DNA of 64,000 nt from contig NZ_CP020946.1 of assembly GCF_002208115.1 (NCBI RefSeq), positions 2,170,001 to 2,234,000 on the forward strand, given 5' to 3'. This document shows, piece by piece, positions 1 through 8,262 of the stretch. Source of the stretch: Bdellovibrio bacteriovorus (GTDB lineage: Bacteria; Bdellovibrionota; Bdellovibrionia; Bdellovibrionales; Bdellovibrionaceae). The position numbers and the translations under genes were made by a program. Below the pieces are notes generated by a model. It did no database searches and was not told where the DNA came from. It was given only the letters and a program-made list of their open reading frames with translations. Within the stretch, counting starts at the first letter, position 1, and each line of letters opens with the position of its first letter.

Positions 1-82
1 TTAGTTGGAATATGATTTCAACTCTAGAATGTGACGCTAGTGCTCGCCAGCAATCGTCCGATCACACTTGCCACTTAGGCAC

Positions 83-1930
83 TTAAGTCGGCTTATACTC
101 CGGCACCAAGCTTTTTAGCACCTCGCGCACGGCGGGTTCATCACCCGTACTGCATGCGCTGCGCATCTGATCTAAAGACTGCATAAGCTTAGACAATTCG
201 ATCGAAGCCTCTTCCGCTGTCATGATTCGAGGGTGAGCAGTCCAGCTTACGTTTTCACCGATAAGTAATTCTTCATACAGCTTTTCGCCGGGGCGAAGTC
301 CGGTGAATTCTATACTGATATCACCTTGTCCGGTATCTGGGTTTCGAACCTCAAGACCACTGAGCTCGATCATCTTTTTAGCAAGATCCACTATCTTTAC
401 TGATTCGCCCATATCAAGCACGAAGACATCCCCACCCTTACCCATGGCTCCGGCCTGCAAAACAAGCTGAGCCGCTTCGGGGATGGTCATGAAGTAACGA
501 GTGATATCAGGATGAGTTACAGTAACCGGGCCCCCGTGACGAATCTGTTCTTTAAACAAAGGTACGACGGAGCCGGAGGACCCTAATACATTTCCGAAAC
601 GAACCATACAAAAACGCGTAGAATGGGACTTGTCCTGAGACAACCCTTGCAAAACCAGCTCGGCCAGACGTTTTGAAGCCCCCATAATGTTTGTTGGTCG
701 AACAGCTTTGTCGGTGGAAATCAGAACAAAGGTTTCTACCTTACATTTGATAGCCGCTTTTGATGCCGACAGTGTTCCAAAGACATTGTTCACAATGCCC
801 GCAATGACATTGGATTCAACTAGGGGCACGTGTTTATAGGCAGCCGCATGATAGATCGTTTGAACTCCGTGGCTTGCGATCATTTTTTCTAAATGTTCGG
901 TATTTAGAACATCACCCAGAACCGGAACAACTTCAAAATTAATACGGTGCTTAAGAATGTCTTGCTCGATCTTGTACAGAGCGTACTCGGCCTGCTCAAA
1001 AATGATCAGCTTTTTCGGGGTATTCAAGATAATCTGGCGACACAACTCAGAACCAATAGATCCACCCGCCCCTGTCACCAATACGACTTTGTCGCGAATG
1101 CATGACTTAATCAGGTCTTCAAACGGCGGAACAGGATCACGGCCCAACAGATCTTCGACGCCCACCTCACGAATGTCTTCGATACGGACCTTGCCATCGA
1201 CGAGTTCGCCAATGCCTGGAAGAGTTTTCAAGCGAATGTCGACATTTTCAAAGCGCTGGATTATTTCACGACGGCGGGACCTGCTGGCTGAAGGCATTGC
1301 GATGAGAAGTTGATTGCAGTCCTCAGCACCCATGATATTCAAAGCTTCGTCAGGAGAGTAAACGCGGATACCGGCAACACTAGTCCCGTGCAGCTGTCTA
1401 TTGTCGTCGAAGAATGCAACCGGCCTAAACTCAGGACCTGACATCAGCGCCAAAGCTGTTTGCAAACCAGATCGGCCCGCACCGTAAATAGCCACGGGTT
1501 GTCTGCGATCTTGCTCCCGCTCTAAAGAGCGCAACACGCCTCGCGCAATAAAACGACTAGAAGTAATATAGGCAATCGCTATAATCCAGTAAATCACGAT
1601 AGATGAGCGTGGAACGCCCGTAACATTTCCCATTACAACGGCCGCAGTAAGCAATAGCACAGAAAGACTCACACCATAAAAGACGGTCGCAATAATGCGA
1701 TCATCCATGTATCGAATCACAGCTCGGTACAATCCTACTCGAATAAAGATCGGGACAGTCAGAAACGGAATAGCAAGAAACAGCCACCAGAACGACGAAA
1801 CTTCAGGGCGAACTGTACCCAAGCGCAAAGCAATCGCGGAATACAACGCCAAAGGAAGAAGTATGACGTCGCAGAAAAGCATGATGAAAATCTTAATTCT
1901 TCGCGGCAGTCCCGCAATACGCACAAACAT
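83..1930 (-). CDS. Membrane nucleoside-diphosphate-sugar 4,6-dehydratase (WbpM/FlaA1/PglF type)
   Basis: 615 residues, the length of the long WbpM/CapD/PglF class. The first ~140 residues hold about four hydrophobic helices. A Rossmann-like region follows, and the catalytic SDR domain starts near residue 284 with GAGGSIGSELCRQ. The catalytic Tyr is replaced by Met in NIMGASKRLAE, the S-M-K arrangement known for this family, so the product is probably a UDP-4-keto-6-deoxy-N-acetylhexosamine made from UDP-GlcNAc. It is divergent from the acetyltransferase at 2097 across a 166-bp gap that must hold both promoters. It would supply the first sugar of an O-antigen or glycan. The family is certain; the exact sugar product is inferred. 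Confidence 0.93.
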   Translation of the reverse strand: MFVRIAGLPRRIKIFIMLFCDVILLPLALYSAIALRLGTVRPEVSSFWWLFLAIPFLTVPIFIRVGLYRAVIRYMDDRIIATVFYGVSLSVLLLTAAVVMGNVTGVPRSSIVIYWIIAIAYITSSRFIARGVLRSLEREQDRRQPVAIYGAGRSGLQTALALMSGPEFRPVAFFDDNRQLHGTSVAGIRVYSPDEALNIMGAEDCNQLLIAMPSASRSRRREIIQRFENVDIRLKTLPGIGELVDGKVRIEDIREVGVEDLLGRDPVPPFEDLIKSCIRDKVVLVTGAGGSIGSELCRQIILNTPKKLIIFEQAEYALYKIEQDILKHRINFEVVPVLGDVLNTEHLEKMIASHGVQTIYHAAAYKHVPLVESNVIAGIVNNVFGTLSASKAAIKCKVETFVLISTDKAVRPTNIMGASKRLAELVLQGLSQDKSHSTRFCMVRFGNVLGSSGSVVPLFKEQIRHGGPVTVTHPDITRYFMTIPEAAQLVLQAGAMGKGGDVFVLDMGESVKIVDLAKKMIELSGLEVRNPDTGQGDISIEFTGLRPGEKLYEELLIGENVSWTAHPRIMTAEEASIELSKLMQSLDQMRSACSTGDEPAVREVLKSLVPEYKPT

Positions 1931-2096
1931 CTGAGATTCCTTATAAAATCAGTGATGGATCATTACATAAGGAACTTTGATCTACAATACTTCATATATA
2001 CGCCATGGCGCACCCCTATCAAAAAAACTCGACCTAAAATACCAACATTTGACTTCGATCTCGATATTTTGAATCGTTGAGTTTTAAGAGGAAACA

Positions 2097-2690
2097 ATGA
2101 ACAAAAAACCCATTTTCATCATAGGAGCTGGCGGACATTCCAAAGTAACGTCAGAAATCATCACCAGCCAAAACTGGGAAATTTTAGCCTACATTGACGA
2201 AGGAAGCACCTCAGACCACTTCCTTGGGAAGCCCGTATTCAAGAGCTTGGAGCAAGCTGAGTCTGCCAATCCGTCAGTCGACCATGCCTTCATTGCTATT
2301 GGCAACAATGAAGCCAGATCCAAATGGGCCAATATTCTTTCTAAAAATGACTACACACTTCCTCACTTTGTCCACCCATCAGCCTTGGTGTCCCCTAGCG
2401 CCCAACTGTCGCAAGGAGTCTTAGTCTGCGCGATGGCTGTTGTCGGCCCCTCTGCCATCGTAGGACAAGGCACCATTGTAAATTGTGGCGCTATCATAGA
2501 TCATGACTCCGTTGTCGGCTCATTCGCGCACTTAAGCCAAAGAGTGCTCGTTTCCGGCGGTGCAAAGATCGGGTCAAATGCACTCGTCGGACCGGGAAGC
2601 ATAATTGAAAAACTTGCTGCGGTTAAAGAAGACTCCATTATAGCCTCAGGAACCGTAATTGCAACGGCGCGCAAACAGTGCTTTCAATGA
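2097..2690 (+). CDS. Sugar O/N-acetyltransferase, PglD/NeuD family
   Basis: 197 residues. An N-terminal Rossmann-like nucleotide-sugar binding part carries IIGAGGHSKV at residues 6-15. A left-handed beta-helix of hexapeptide repeats follows from about residue 90. The motif NCGAIIDHD contains the His used as general base in PglD, and a second His lies in GSFAHLSQ. The start ATG is preceded by AGAGGAAACA. It is translationally coupled (ATGA at 2687-2690) to the sugar transferase downstream, so the two probably act on the same UDP-amino sugar. In Campylobacter the partner set is PglF-E-D-C. No PglE aminotransferase is present here, so the acceptor substrate is uncertain. Confidence 0.88.
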   Translation: MNKKPIFIIGAGGHSKVTSEIITSQNWEILAYIDEGSTSDHFLGKPVFKSLEQAESANPSVDHAFIAIGNNEARSKWANILSKNDYTLPHFVHPSALVSPSAQLSQGVLVCAMAVVGPSAIVGQGTIVNCGAIIDHDSVVGSFAHLSQRVLVSGGAKIGSNALVGPGSIIEKLAAVKEDSIIASGTVIATARKQCFQ

Positions 2691-3292
2691 CAACGCCATC
2701 CATCTCACTGTACCATCAGCTTTCATTTATGATTAAACGTATTTTTGACCTTGTTCTTTGTGTTATCGCTTTTGCAATTTTTGGAATACCGTTGTTGCTA
2801 GTTTACGTAGCCGTGAAAGTTACGTCTAAAGGACCAGCACTTCACTGGTCCAAACGAGTTGGAAGAGACAATAAAATTTTTCTAATGCCTAAGTTCAGAT
2901 CTATGTTGGTGGATACCCCGCAAGTTGCCACCCATTTGCTTACAGATCCAAAAAAGTACCTTACCCCTATCGGCGGATTAATCCGCAAAACGAGCTTGGA
3001 CGAGCTACCGCAGTTACTGTCGGTTTTAAAGGGTGATATGAGCTTTGTCGGGCCGCGTCCGGCCCTTTTCAATCAAGATGACCTGGTAGCTCTGCGAACC
3101 CAGCATGGCATTGAAAAACTTAAACCAGGCATAACCGGCTGGGCCCAAGTAAATGGGAGAGACGAACTGCCTATTCCTGTTAAAGTTGAGTTTGACAAGT
3201 ACTACGTAGAAAACCAATCCGTAGCCTTAGACATCAAGATTCTGCTCATGACTGTATTCAAGGTTATGCGCAGTGACGGAGTCAGCCACTAA
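2687..3292 (+). CDS. Initiating sugar-phosphate transferase (PglC/WcaJ-type bacterial sugar transferase)
   Basis: A monotopic phosphoglycosyl transferase of about 201 residues, the small PglC-like form without the extra N-terminal membrane domain of WbaP. It has a hydrophobic re-entrant helix (residues ~18-40), the basic stretch KRVGRDNKIF, KFRSM, then KTSLDELPQL with the Asp-Glu pair that forms the covalent intermediate in this family, and GPRPAL. It transfers a sugar-1-phosphate to undecaprenyl phosphate at the inner membrane. I prefer the ATG at 2687 (ATGA overlap with the acetyltransferase stop) over the in-frame GTG at 2678. Its stop overlaps the next start as TAATG. Confidence 0.92.
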   Translation: MTTPSISLYHQLSFMIKRIFDLVLCVIAFAIFGIPLLLVYVAVKVTSKGPALHWSKRVGRDNKIFLMPKFRSMLVDTPQVATHLLTDPKKYLTPIGGLIRKTSLDELPQLLSVLKGDMSFVGPRPALFNQDDLVALRTQHGIEKLKPGITGWAQVNGRDELPIPVKVEFDKYYVENQSVALDIKILLMTVFKVMRSDGVSH

Positions 3293-4161
3293 TGTTCAAA
3301 GTTTTGTTAACTGGTGCATCCGGCTTTGTTGGCAGCAACTTCTTACAACGTCATGGTGAAGATTTCACCATAACTACGGTAAGTTTAAAATCATCTTCTC
3401 CAGAATCCTTAAACCTTCGTGGCTACGACTGCATACTTCACTGCGCCGCCTTGGTTCACCAGATGCAAGGTGCGCCCGAAGATCAATACTTTGCAGTCAA
3501 CTACGAGTTAACTAAAAAACTGGCTAATACTGCAAAGCGAGCCGGAGTTCCCCACTTTGTATTTGTCAGCACTGCACACGTCTTTGGCGACTCGGGAGAT
3601 TTATACGACCACGCCAGAAGACTGGATGAAAAATCACCATGCCACCCGCATGATCCTTATGGCCGAAGCAAGCTTGCAGCGGAGCAATATCTTCAATCTT
3701 TGTCCGATGAAACTTTCAAAGTTTCCATCGTAAGACCACCAATGGTTTATGGAAAAGGTGCCAAAGGAAACATCCTTAGCCTTATCAAATTGGTAAAAAC
3801 TGTCCCTTTTATGCCTTTGGGCTACAAAGAGAACGCCAGGAGTATTGTTTACGTAGGGAATCTTTGCTACCAACTCTCTCTGATTATCCAAAAGAGAGCT
3901 GGCGGAATATTCCTTCCTCAAGATAGGGAGCCTATTTCAATTGGAACCCTGGTTGAATCCATTGCTCTTGCCTTAAAGGTAAAACGAATCATCTTTAAGC
4001 CGCCACAAATGCTTCTTAAGGCATTATTTGCATTAACCCCAAAGGTCTCCCTACGACTATTTGGAACTCTCGCAATGAACAGCACCGAAAGCGACAGAGC
4101 CATTGAATACAAAGCCCCGATGACTACATTGGAGGCATTACAAGAGATGATTCGGAATTAA
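3292..4161 (+). CDS. Extended SDR: nucleotide-sugar epimerase or 4-ketoreductase (WbpV-like)
   Basis: 289 residues. The NAD(P)-binding motif GASGFVGSNF is at residues 8-17, and the YxxxK catalytic pair is in PYGRSKLAAE near residue 122. The active-site Ser/Thr region reads VSTAHVFG. It shares one base with the preceding transferase stop (TAATG) and closes a three-gene coupled unit. With a WbpM-type dehydratase and a PglC-type transferase alongside, a 4-ketoreductase making a QuiNAc- or FucNAc-type primer sugar is as plausible as a 4-epimerase. The sequence alone does not decide between them. Confidence 0.8.
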   Translation: MFKVLLTGASGFVGSNFLQRHGEDFTITTVSLKSSSPESLNLRGYDCILHCAALVHQMQGAPEDQYFAVNYELTKKLANTAKRAGVPHFVFVSTAHVFGDSGDLYDHARRLDEKSPCHPHDPYGRSKLAAEQYLQSLSDETFKVSIVRPPMVYGKGAKGNILSLIKLVKTVPFMPLGYKENARSIVYVGNLCYQLSLIIQKRAGGIFLPQDREPISIGTLVESIALALKVKRIIFKPPQMLLKALFALTPKVSLRLFGTLAMNSTESDRAIEYKAPMTTLEALQEMIRN

Positions 4162-4320
4162 GCTACAAGCAAGTCAAGAAAAACCCATCCATTAATTGAC
4201 CAAAGTGTCTCACTTTTCTCTCGCCAGACTATTAACGAAGAAGCTTAGTACATAGTTTTTTTTAATCCCAAAGTTTCCTTTCATTTCTTGGCGGAGCATT
4301 TTTGCCCCCCTCCCTTATAA

Positions 4321-4425
4321 CTTGCGTCTGCCGCCAAAGTATGGGCGATGGATTTTATTCAGGACCAATTGCTCGATGGTCGAGATATCCACTACCTTAC
4401 TTTTGTGGATAAGCTTATTCGTGCG
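4321..4425 (+). pseudogene. IS3-family transposase scrap (integrase core start)
   Basis: Reading from 4321, the translation contains VWAMDFIQDQLLDGR and then LTFVDK. This matches the start of the rve/DDE core of IS3-type OrfB proteins, which typically reads WSMDF..D.L.DGR...LTVVD and includes the first catalytic Asp. A TAA stops the frame at 4318-4320 and similarity fades after about 4425, so only about 35 codons survive. I see no terminal repeats. It lies in a 544-bp gene-poor gap between the SDR and the Wzz-like gene and marks an old insertion. Confidence 0.5.
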
Positions 4426-4517
4426 ATGATTCTCATAAAGACCCTGATCTTCCGAGGGGACAGGTCAAACACATCGAGACTCGAAAAACCTCCTTCCTGA
4501 TAAAGGGGGAAGCTCAC
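4421..4517. repeat. Diverged repeat, copy 1 (partner at 8087-8184)
   Basis: This ~97-bp stretch aligns in the same orientation with 8087-8184. Shared blocks include GCGATGATTCTCA, TCGAGACTC and GATAAAGGGG. Read on the minus strand, both copies encode matching short peptides (PLYQEGGF.SLDVF here, PLYLEEGFLSLDVF in copy 2). Some differences fall at third codon positions, and copy 2 carries stops. They are probably two decayed copies of one coding sequence. The parent gene is not recognised. Downstream, 4518-4705 holds the leader of the gene at 4706, where I see no further structure I can support. Confidence 0.55.
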
Positions 4518-4705
4518 ACTCATTGACTAATTCCACCACTGTTAACGAAAAATAGTTACTATCGTCACGTGTCGCCGTGGCGCGCCATGATGCCATATAT
4601 TTGTGTTAGCATGATGATTTTGCGCTCAAATTAGGTGTATACAGAACCTTATCGAATTGGGAACAGGGATTCTCGGTTTTGAGAACTTGGAAAGGCATTA
4701 AATAA

Positions 4706-6013
4706 ATGTTCAAAAACTGCAAACCTCTGAATGAACTTACAAGTGTAATTCAAAGAAACAAGTGGGTGTTCTGCGTGACTCTGGTCACGTTGTTAGCATT
4801 TTTCTCTTATTGCATTTCTTTGAATCCTCGCACCCCACGCGCACGCATTGTAGTTCAAATTGCAGATTGGGCTGTTCCATACTTAGGCAAAAGCATTGGG
4901 CTTGACAACATTTGGAATGAAGATGTCCTTCGTTTGAAAGTTTCCGAATATCCACAAGAAGCTACTCGCCTTGAAGCTAGCAGCCCCATTTTTTGGGGAG
5001 AAAACTCAGTTCTAACGATAGATTCCATTTCCACGGACGTCGAAGGACAAACTGTAACATTGCTCCTGGAGAAATACGAAGGAGACAAATTCCACATCAA
5101 AGGTCCAAAAGCCACGACGGAGTGCGTAGTGGGCACCTTATGTCGTTCTGAGGAAAATAAGACCAATCTCCTAATTAGCCGTTTTTCTGCTCCGTCTGGT
5201 AAGATGATGGAAGTTGCTCTTGGAACTACCCAAGAGTTTCTTAGTGATTTACAGAAAAAAGTTCGTGTCCAAAGTATTCCTGGCATCTTTGGCCTAGTGG
5301 AGATCTCGATCGTCGGAGTCGCTGGCAAACAAGCCGAGCAACGTCTTCGCTATCTTGCAGACCTCTATATTAAAAACCTAAAAAAGGTTTTAGGAGACAA
5401 ACTCCTAATGCGTGTCAACGCGATGGCGGAAATCATACCTGGTCTTCTTTTCGTAGATACTACGGGCGAGATTCATACATTAAATGCACCGGCTATTTTC
5501 TCAGCAGACAAGTATAACAAATACTTGCCAGATGCCACTGCAACATTTCAGGAGTTGTTAGTCTTAGAAGAATACCTAGTTCTAGAGCAACTAGATTCTA
5601 TTGGCTCTACAAAAGAAGATTCTTCCCCTCATAATAAAGGTAATGGAAATAAAAAGTACGAGCGCACTTTGGGAAGACGCTTAAGCCTTCTAAAGAAATT
5701 AGAAAATCTACCTCTGTCTACAAGACAACAGTTTTTCCAAGATCTCCAACAAAATTTAACGCGCAACCTGACCCTGCGAGTATCTCAGAAAATTAATCTC
5801 GAGCTAGAGAACCGGGGGAAAATACAAGATTCTATTGTGGTGGCTTCACAGCCTCAAATAGATGCATCGACTAGCAATTTATATACAATCTCTGTGGCAC
5901 TCTTTATTGCGGTGATCAGCTTTTTAGGGGCACTCACATTGGTGTTAATACGCGACAATAATTTCTTAACTCGCATTCAAAATGCACTCTCTACCCGCTT
6001 TCACCAAAGTTAA
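4706..6013 (+). CDS. Wzz-like polysaccharide co-polymerase candidate (two-TM membrane protein)
   Basis: 435 residues with one membrane helix near residues 20-40 and a second near 393-418, enclosing a large, probably periplasmic, partly helical domain. This is the topology and length range of Wzz/PCP chain-length regulators. I do not see the conserved Pro-Gly motif of the second helix clearly, so the call rests on topology and position: three bases upstream of a Wzy-like polymerase. The nearest Shine-Dalgarno is GGAAAGG about 11 bases from the ATG, which is weak. Base composition is AT-rich like its neighbour, fitting a transferred O-antigen unit. Confidence 0.5.
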   Translation: MFKNCKPLNELTSVIQRNKWVFCVTLVTLLAFFSYCISLNPRTPRARIVVQIADWAVPYLGKSIGLDNIWNEDVLRLKVSEYPQEATRLEASSPIFWGENSVLTIDSISTDVEGQTVTLLLEKYEGDKFHIKGPKATTECVVGTLCRSEENKTNLLISRFSAPSGKMMEVALGTTQEFLSDLQKKVRVQSIPGIFGLVEISIVGVAGKQAEQRLRYLADLYIKNLKKVLGDKLLMRVNAMAEIIPGLLFVDTTGEIHTLNAPAIFSADKYNKYLPDATATFQELLVLEEYLVLEQLDSIGSTKEDSSPHNKGNGNKKYERTLGRRLSLLKKLENLPLSTRQQFFQDLQQNLTRNLTLRVSQKINLELENRGKIQDSIVVASQPQIDASTSNLYTISVALFIAVISFLGALTLVLIRDNNFLTRIQNALSTRFHQS

Positions 6014-6016
6014 ACC

Positions 6017-7252
6017 ATGTTGGCAATAGGGCTTTTGATTCTTTTTCTTTTTGGTGCTTCACGCGGTCGGGTTACTTCTCCGGAAGTTATTCTAGTAAGC
6101 CCTTGGCTTGCGGGCACAACCGTCCTTACTGCCGCGGGAATGCTACCTTTCGTCCCGACACTGCAATACCTTCTTCTCTTTTCATTTATAATGTTTGAAT
6201 ACTTCTTTTTGTCGTTCATATGTCAAGGCCTTACCCTGCAACGGCCTCCAACTTTAAAAAATGTAGCCATATTCTCTAAAGAAATAGCTCCAATGCTTGT
6301 TGTCTTATTCACAATTCCAGCTGTCTTTTACTTGGCAAAAGTTTTCATCAATGTGCAAGAAAGCGGAGTAGGTTTTGGGCAATATATTCTAAAGGTGCGT
6401 GCTTTAGCCCACGCCGGCCATGGAATTGATGTTAAACACCCCTATATCTATCGAATCATAAACTTCGGATTAGCCGGGACTTTTTTACTTTATTATGAAC
6501 GAACGCGAAATTTAGTTACGCGATCCATGTTCCTTTTCTACATGGCATTGTTTTCGTTGGTACTTTTAGCTAGTCTCATGGAAGGCAATCGATCGAACAT
6601 CATTTTTTATGCTATCTGCTTCTTTATTGCATACCTTACTTCATCCAAAGTTCACTACTTAAAAATTTCCTTGGCAGTCACCGCATTTATCGTCCTGTTT
6701 TCGATTTCAAATCCTATTTTCCGCCTAAATATGTCATTGAGCTGGGAAGCATTTGTCATTGGACTAAAATATTTCGGTGTGTACGCGTTTGGTACAATTC
6801 TATCATTTCCGCACTACTGGTCCTACGACATCAGCCAATACTGGGGTGCCTTCGATATTATCGTTAGTAAATTTCTAGGACCTAATGCACATTTACTTGG
6901 AGCAAAGGAATTCTTCATTATCGACTACGTAAAAATATTCGAAAATCTAGATACTAATGTCTACTCAGGTTATGCCGTATTAGACAATTACCTTGGGGCA
7001 GGAGCCCTTCTCTACCTCTTTATAAAAGCCATGTTTTTTGGTGTATTTTATAGACTAAAGGATCTTCATAGCTTCTTTGGGGCAAGCTACATCATTCTAT
7101 TATCAGGGTTAGCCCTGACAATTTACCACGACTTTTTTATTACTTCTCTCTATTTGATCTTTAACTTAGGTTTGTTCTGGATACTGAGTGCAGTTTGCAA
7201 AAAAGCTGCGCTTGCATTCCACTGCTTTTATAATTGGCTCGCTCGAATTTGA
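6017..7252 (+). CDS. Wzy-like O-antigen/oligosaccharide polymerase candidate
   Basis: 411 residues and almost entirely hydrophobic, with roughly ten to twelve predicted membrane helices and a longer polar loop around residues 250-310 (KFLGPNAHLLGAKEF). Such poorly conserved polytopic proteins beside a Wzz-like gene are typical Wzy polymerases, which join undecaprenyl-linked repeat units at the periplasmic face. It starts 3 bp after the Wzz-like gene and surely shares its transcript. The 3' end overlaps the oppositely oriented glycosyltransferase remnant by 25 bp. Function is inferred from topology and context; no catalytic motif is diagnostic. Confidence 0.6.
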   Translation: MLAIGLLILFLFGASRGRVTSPEVILVSPWLAGTTVLTAAGMLPFVPTLQYLLLFSFIMFEYFFLSFICQGLTLQRPPTLKNVAIFSKEIAPMLVVLFTIPAVFYLAKVFINVQESGVGFGQYILKVRALAHAGHGIDVKHPYIYRIINFGLAGTFLLYYERTRNLVTRSMFLFYMALFSLVLLASLMEGNRSNIIFYAICFFIAYLTSSKVHYLKISLAVTAFIVLFSISNPIFRLNMSLSWEAFVIGLKYFGVYAFGTILSFPHYWSYDISQYWGAFDIIVSKFLGPNAHLLGAKEFFIIDYVKIFENLDTNVYSGYAVLDNYLGAGALLYLFIKAMFFGVFYRLKDLHSFFGASYIILLSGLALTIYHDFFITSLYLIFNLGLFWILSAVCKKAALAFHCFYNWLARI

Positions 7253-7833
7253 TCTAATAGATAGCCAGACTGAAATACTAAATCACGTTCTCGAATATAC
7301 TCTTTAGAGGCACCTTTATTTTGCCTGCTGTACTCTTCCAAAAAGACCTCAATAAGTCTCGCCGCCTCGTCAACAGAGGCATCATGTCTAATGTTCAAAC
7401 AGCGATCTGCACTTAGACTTCTCAACAAAGGCGTGCTTCCTAAGTCCGCCATGATGTTGATAATAGGCTTACCTGTCGCCACATACTCCACTACTTTACT
7501 AGGAGTCATAACACAATTAGTGTTCTCGACGTTCACAAGGATATCTGCCAGTTTCACGGCACTAATCGCCCCCTCTCTCGACAAAGGCCCATGATACTTG
7601 CTTATGTCTCCATCCACCTCAAAGTGAAAACCATTCGGGGGGCCATAAACATTAAACTCATAAGGAATTTTATTCATCTTTCCCAGTTTTGCGAAAATAG
7701 CGAGCATACGGTCTGGCTCACGAATGCCTTTATGAAAATTACCAACGTAAACGACATTAATTTTCTTTCTAGATTCTTTAGCTGAAGATGCCGAATTGAA
7801 AAGTTCAAAATTTACTAAGTGAGGTAGGATCTT
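7228..7833 (-). pseudogene. Glycosyltransferase (GT-B) C-terminal half, truncated
   Basis: The frame opens after a TAA at 7834-7836 and runs about 200 codons with no good start near its 5' end. The first methionine (7707) lies inside a conserved strand that begins VVYVGNFHKGIREPDR. The visible part is the C-terminal nucleotide-binding lobe of a GT-B enzyme, with TPSKVVEYVATGKPI near the end. The whole N-terminal acceptor lobe is missing. A ~160-residue protein from ATG 7707 would lack the interdomain cleft, so I call a gene remnant. It converges on the Wzy-like gene and overlaps it by 25 bp. Confidence 0.75.
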
Positions 7834-7836
7834 TTA

Positions 7837-8262
7837 TCCTCCATAAACCCATCACAATGGATAAATGCTGTAGCCGACTATCTTGACCAATTCGATTTAT
7901 CAGTTGGAAGGGCAAAGTATACAAATTTGAAGTCCAAATAAGTTCGCCGCACCAATGCCATCAATCCAAATCCACCAATTATTTTTAACATCAAACGATT
8001 TTTCCGTGACAATACCAAACTCAAATAAACGGGGTTCACTCCAAGAATTTGCACACAGAAGAATATTGCAACAGACCGTTAAAATGCTGCGATGATTCTC
8101 ACAAAGTCTTAGGATCATTCGGTGGGGATAGGGCAAAATACGTCGAGACTCAAAAATCCCTCTTCCAGATAAAGGGGTGAATTCACCGGTAGATAATATT
8201 AATTGGGACCAATAAAGAAACAACGTCACCTCAAGTAACAAAGATATCCCACCACCCCTTGT
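7837..8262. other. Gene-poor gap with decayed sequence
   Basis: About 426 bp between the glycosyltransferase remnant and the 3' end of the membrane transferase at 8263. It contains repeat copy 2 (8087-8184). A 113-codon minus-strand frame (8241-7900) has no recognisable motif and runs through the repeat in a different frame from the one that matches copy 1, so I do not call it a gene. No convincing promoter, terminator or RNA is visible. Confidence 0.5.
8087..8184. repeat. Diverged repeat, copy 2 (partner at 4421-4517)
   Basis: Shares with copy 1 the blocks GCGATGATTCTCA, TCGAGACTC and GATAAAGGGG in the same order and spacing, with small indels. In the minus-strand frame that matches copy 1 (SPLYLEEGFLSLDVF), this copy has stop codons after about 20 residues, so it is non-functional. 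The two copies are about 3.7 kb apart and flank the Wzz-like/Wzy-like pair together with the glycosyltransferase remnant. Confidence 0.55.

Noticed and set aside
1-82. A possible gene tail at the left edge (TAA at 1-3 on the minus strand)
   Set aside because: The matching minus-strand frame meets a stop within about 12 codons, so there is no coding evidence in this stretch.
7900-8241. A 113-codon minus-strand frame in the gap next to the glycosyltransferase remnant
   Set aside because: No motif, and the frame runs through the repeat out of phase with the version seen in copy 1. More likely residual sequence.
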